Shown here piece after piece: positions 61,058 to 64,000 of a stretch of 64,000 nt of DNA (position 1 is its first letter; every line of letters starts with the position of its first letter). The DNA lies in assembly GCA_017472665.1 (NCBI GenBank), contig JAFUOS010000007.1, positions 1-64,000 on the forward strand, given 5' to 3'. The position numbers and the translations under genes are program-made. The notes below the pieces were generated by a model. It ran no database searches, was not told the origin of the DNA, and worked only from the letters and a program-made list of their open reading frames with translations. The stretch is from Tyzzerella sp. (GTDB lineage Bacteria; Bacillota; Clostridia; Lachnospirales; Lachnospiraceae).

Positions 61058-61126
61058 ATATCTTCAATTTTATAGAGAAGAGTAATTTACAAGTTATAAG
61101 TGATGAAAAAAGTAAGGAAAAAAGTT

Positions 61127-61798
61127 ATGAAACGAGAAGTTGATATAAAAGAAATCTCAGACGGCAATTTATATGGACCAAATGACATGGTAAAAGCAGA
61201 TTGCGCCGACTGTAAAGGCTGCTCTGCCTGCTGTCAGGGAATGGGTGAATCCATTGTACTTGATCCATACGATGTCTATCGTTTGACAAAGGGACTGAAT
61301 CTTTCGTTTGAAGCCTTGTTAGAGGATAAAATTGAATTAAACGTATTTGATGGCATGATTTTACCAAATCTGAAAATGGCTGGGAATAGGGAAGCATGTG
61401 CATTTTTGAATGAAGAAGGCAGATGCAGCATACATAGTATCCGCCCAGGTATTTGCAGACTATTTCCACTTGGAAGATATTATGAAAATGGCGGTTTTCA
61501 ATACTTTTTGCAAATTCACGAATGTAAAAATGAAAATCGTACAAAAGTGAAAGTAAAGAAATGGATTGACACGCCTGATTTGAAGCAAAATGAAAAATTC
61601 ATTTTGGCATGGCATGACTTTATGGATGAAATCCAAACAAAGATGATGCAAGTTGCAGATGATGCTTTGTTCAAAAAAGTAAATATGTTTTTACTTCAGC
61701 AGTTCTTTATCGAACGTTACAACGAAGAAGATTTTTATAAGCAATTTGAAGAGCGACTGGAAAAAGCAAAAACAGTTGTAAATATGTTAATGAATTAG
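61127..61798 (+). CDS. YkgJ-family cysteine cluster protein
   Basis: YkgJ-like proteins (CxxCxxCC, UPF0153) are thought to bind zinc or an iron-sulfur cluster; their function is not settled. The pattern CADCKGCSACCQG near residue 26, then REACAFLNEEGRCSIHSIRPGICRLFP near 88 (landmark), and HECKNENR near 125 give eight or more conserved Cys. The ATG at 61127 follows TAAGGA at good distance; starts at 61100/61103 lack a site. It precedes the Dus gene by 15 bp. Confidence 0.88.
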   Translation: MKREVDIKEISDGNLYGPNDMVKADCADCKGCSACCQGMGESIVLDPYDVYRLTKGLNLSFEALLEDKIELNVFDGMILPNLKMAGNREACAFLNEEGRCSIHSIRPGICRLFPLGRYYENGGFQYFLQIHECKNENRTKVKVKKWIDTPDLKQNEKFILAWHDFMDEIQTKMMQVADDALFKKVNMFLLQQFFIERYNEEDFYKQFEERLEKAKTVVNMLMN

Positions 61799-61813
61799 AT
61801 TGGAAGAAGATAG

Positions 61814-62752
61814 ATGAAGTATTATCTGGCACCGCTAGAAGGCGTTACGACTTACGTATACCGGAATGCTTATCAAAAGCATTTTCATCCAATGGACAAG
61901 TATTTTACGCCTTTTATCGTACCGCATAAAGAGAAGAAATTTAGTACAAGAGAGAAGAAAGAGTTATCTCCTGAAAATAATCAGGGGCTTTTTGTAGTTC
62001 CGCAATTACTTACGAATAATGCAGAAGATTTCTTGAAAACGGCAAAAGATATCACGCAGTTTGGCTATGATGAAATCAATTTGAATCTTGGCTGTCCATC
62101 CGGAACAGTGGTGGCAAAAAATAAAGGTTCAGGATTTCTTGCGTTTCCAGAGGAGTTGGACCGATTTTTAGATGAAATCTATGAGAAGGCTAATTTTAAG
62201 ATTTCGATTAAAACAAGAATTGGAAAGGAAGATCCAGAAGAATTTTATCAATTGCTTGAGATTTATAACAAATATCCGGTTGAAGAGCTGATAATACATC
62301 CAAGAGTTCAGACGGATTATTATAAGAACACGCCGAACTGGGAGATGTTTGATGAGGCATATAAACACAGTAAAAATCCACTTTGTTATAATGGGGATAT
62401 TTTTACCGTGGAAAATTATAACGAGTTTCATAAGCGGTTTAAAAATATAGACACTATCATGTTGGGGCGTGGAATTATTGCTAACCCAGCACTTGTGAAT
62501 CATATTGAAGGTGAAGAAGCGATTAGCAAAGAAAAGTTGCTTTCGTTTCATAATATGATTTATGAAGAATATCAGCAAATTAGTTCAGGGGACCGAAATG
62601 TGCTGTTTAAAATGAAGGAACTCTGGTTTTATATGGCAAATTTGTTCGAGGGTTCAGAGAAAATGATGAAAAAGATTAAGAAATCAGAGAAGTTAAAAGA
62701 TTATGAAAAGGTAGTGCAGATGTTATTTGAAACTTGTGCGTTGAGTTTATGA
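61814..62752 (+). CDS. dus: tRNA-dihydrouridine synthase family protein
   Basis: Dus enzymes reduce uridine to dihydrouridine in the tRNA D-loop using FMN and NADPH. Landmarks are LAPLEGVTTYVYRNAY (FMN site), INLNLGCPSGTVV (the catalytic Cys region, here in NLGCPS), KTRIGKED, IIHPRVQTDYYKNTPNW, and MLGRGIIANPAL. 312 residues is a normal length. Which uridines are modified cannot be read from sequence. Confidence 0.94.
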   Translation: MKYYLAPLEGVTTYVYRNAYQKHFHPMDKYFTPFIVPHKEKKFSTREKKELSPENNQGLFVVPQLLTNNAEDFLKTAKDITQFGYDEINLNLGCPSGTVVAKNKGSGFLAFPEELDRFLDEIYEKANFKISIKTRIGKEDPEEFYQLLEIYNKYPVEELIIHPRVQTDYYKNTPNWEMFDEAYKHSKNPLCYNGDIFTVENYNEFHKRFKNIDTIMLGRGIIANPALVNHIEGEEAISKEKLLSFHNMIYEEYQQISSGDRNVLFKMKELWFYMANLFEGSEKMMKKIKKSEKLKDYEKVVQMLFETCALSL

Positions 62753-62827
62753 GAAAGATTCTGATGATTTAATAAAGACTTAGGAGTATTGCAAAGAATT
62801 TAGAAAAATACAAAATTGGGAGCAGAC

Positions 62828-63541
62828 ATGATTAAAAGTTATGTAGCATTTGATTTGGAGACAACAGGGCTTTCGCCTGAGACAGACCAAATTATTGAAA
62901 TAGGGGCATTAAAAGTAAAAGATGGAAAAGTGGTAGACCGCTTTATGGAATTTGTAAAGCCAGACCAGCCAATTTCCAGTGCAATTACAGGCATCACAGG
63001 AATCACAAATGAAATGGTTGCAAATGCGAGAAATACAGAAGATATCATCCATGATTTTATGAATTTTTGTGAGGACCATGTACTCATTGGACACAATGTT
63101 ATGTTCGATTACAAATTTTGTAAAATGTATGCCACGAAATATGGGTATCCTTTTGAAAAGAGAGGGATTGATACGCTAAAGATTGCGCGAAAGGTACATA
63201 AGGATTTTGAATCAAAAAGTCTAGGCGCATTGTGTGAGTATTATCATATTACGAATCAGGCCGCACATAGAGCTTATCACGATGCACTGGCAACAGCAAA
63301 ACTATATCAGTGCATGGCGCATTATTTTGAAGCACAGGATGAAAAGTTGTTTGCACCGATGCAGTTAATGTATAAACAGAAAAAAGTGCAGCCAATTACG
63401 AAAAAACAATTAGATTATATTGAATTGTTATGTAAATACCATAATCTGTGTATGGAAAAGAAATGCGAAAATATGACGCGAAGTGAAGCTTCAAAACTTA
63501 TCGATTCCATTATTTCAGAACATGGAAATATGCAGTATTAA
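62828..63541 (+). CDS. DnaQ/PolC-type 3'-5' exonuclease
   Basis: A DEDDh-type exonuclease. Exo I is VAFDLETTGLSPETDQIIEIG (landmark, about 5-25), Exo II is LIGHNVMFDYKF, Exo III is HRAYHDALATAKLY with the final His and Asp. The fold matches the PolC exonuclease insert and epsilon-like proteins, but here it stands alone with an unrecognised C-terminus of about 60 residues (KQLDYIELLCKYHNL) that resembles a small helical DNA-binding add-on. ATG 62828 follows GGGAG. Repair or proofreading is inferred. Confidence 0.9.
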   Translation: MIKSYVAFDLETTGLSPETDQIIEIGALKVKDGKVVDRFMEFVKPDQPISSAITGITGITNEMVANARNTEDIIHDFMNFCEDHVLIGHNVMFDYKFCKMYATKYGYPFEKRGIDTLKIARKVHKDFESKSLGALCEYYHITNQAAHRAYHDALATAKLYQCMAHYFEAQDEKLFAPMQLMYKQKKVQPITKKQLDYIELLCKYHNLCMEKKCENMTRSEASKLIDSIISEHGNMQY

Positions 63542-63638
63542 AGCGATATGCATAGAGAGAATGTAGAGTAAAACAACTGAAAGATAACAAAATGGTAGAA
63601 TTGCAAAATGATAGAACAGTAAACGATAGGGCAGAAAA

Positions 63639-64000
63639 ATGAAAAACAATCAATTGGTAGTTGGAATTCTGGCACATGTGGATGCCGGTAAAACAACACT
63701 TGCAGAAAGCATTCTGTATTTAAGTGGAAATATTCGAAAACTGGGAAGAGTGGATCATGGCGATGCGTTCTTGGATACTTATGAACTGGAACGCTCCAGA
63801 GGAATCACGATTTTTTCAAAACAGGCAGAAATATCATGGAAAGAGAAAAACATTACTCTTTTGGATACACCTGGTCACGTCGATTTCTCGGCTGAAATGG
63901 AACGTACATTACAAGTGTTAGATTATGCGATACTTGTTATCAGTGGTGCGGATGGGGTTCAAGGACATGTGCAGACACTTTGGAAACTTTTGAAACGCTA
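63639..64000 (+). CDS. EF-G/TetM-like translation GTPase (3' end cut by window)
   Basis: The frame runs to the window end without a stop. The first 120 codons give the GTPase P-loop AHVDAGKTTLAES near residue 12, switch I with LERSRGITI, and DTPGHVDFSAEMERTL (switch II). This is the EF-G family; the sequence is closest in character to the chromosomal TetM-like paralogs of Lachnospiraceae, not to true acquired tet genes, but the missing C-terminus decides that. It should not be called a resistance gene on this evidence. The ATG at 63639 follows GATAGGG. Confidence 0.85.
   Translation, partial: MKNNQLVVGILAHVDAGKTTLAESILYLSGNIRKLGRVDHGDAFLDTYELERSRGITIFSKQAEISWKEKNITLLDTPGHVDFSAEMERTLQVLDYAILVISGADGVQGHVQTLWKLLKR

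Overview
The window is an ordinary low-GC Firmicutes chromosome, most likely a gut-type Lachnospiraceae (Clostridia). This rests on the housekeeping order (DUF177-rpmF-plsX-acpP-rnc-smc-ftsY; pta-ackA; polA-coaE; alr next to an EndoA-type toxin), on anaerobe enzymes (NfnAB-like transhydrogenase pair, probable Re-citrate synthase beside an NADP isocitrate dehydrogenase, Rex, iron alcohol dehydrogenase, aldo/keto reductase with ferredoxin clusters), and on Firmicutes-style ribosome binding sites and promoters. The species cannot be named from the sequence alone. Most genes are on the + strand and the region is densely coding.

Layout. 1-1700: the right part of an IS200/IS605-type element with tnpB and its omega-RNA-like right end, inserted in a ribF-like gene. 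1700-12100: rpsO, lysA, tRNA-Leu, a CapA-like protein, an aldo/keto reductase, polA-coaE, a WalJ-like hydrolase, and an ACT/UPF0210 pair. 12100-17250: tmcAL (minus), mgtE, pta-ackA. 17260-26560: the rpmF-plsX-acpP-rnc-smc-ftsY cluster, ilvA and a DUF1653 protein. 26700-30280: probable Re-citrate synthase, a FadR-type GntR regulator and icd, forming a route from acetyl-CoA towards 2-oxoglutarate, with a palindromic operator candidate on the promoter. 30400-42980: ABC-F, rex, NAD(P)HX repair, alr, endoA, yebC, metY, tepA, ftsK/spoIIIE, folD. 43000-46800: an alcohol dehydrogenase with a Rex-box-like palindrome, then nfnAB. 46840-49313: lrgAB (minus), a ZIP transporter, rlmH.

49349-52981 is the accessory part and the best candidate for an undescribed system. 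It holds an unrecognised 283-residue protein, a 50-residue peptide ending in a short Cys/Ser/Trp tail, a terminator-like hairpin, a radical SAM/SPASM protein, a Hanks-type Ser/Thr protein kinase and a Dabb protein. The arrangement is that of a ribosomally made, post-translationally modified peptide (RiPP) locus. Next to it on the minus strand is a YtrA-type regulator with an ABC ATPase and permease (53055-56300), the kind of module often linked to envelope stress or peptide resistance.

56400-64000: a tandem glycine riboswitch controlling a sodium:alanine/glycine symporter, an M20 amidohydrolase, MscL with an added zinc ribbon, a methyltransferase, a YkgJ-like protein, a Dus enzyme, a DnaQ-like exonuclease, and the start of an EF-G/TetM-like GTPase cut by the window end.

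All family calls come from reading motifs by eye. Promoters, terminators and operators were identified by inspection and not by a scoring program. Start codons were moved from the longest open frame wherever a ribosome binding site clearly favoured an internal start.
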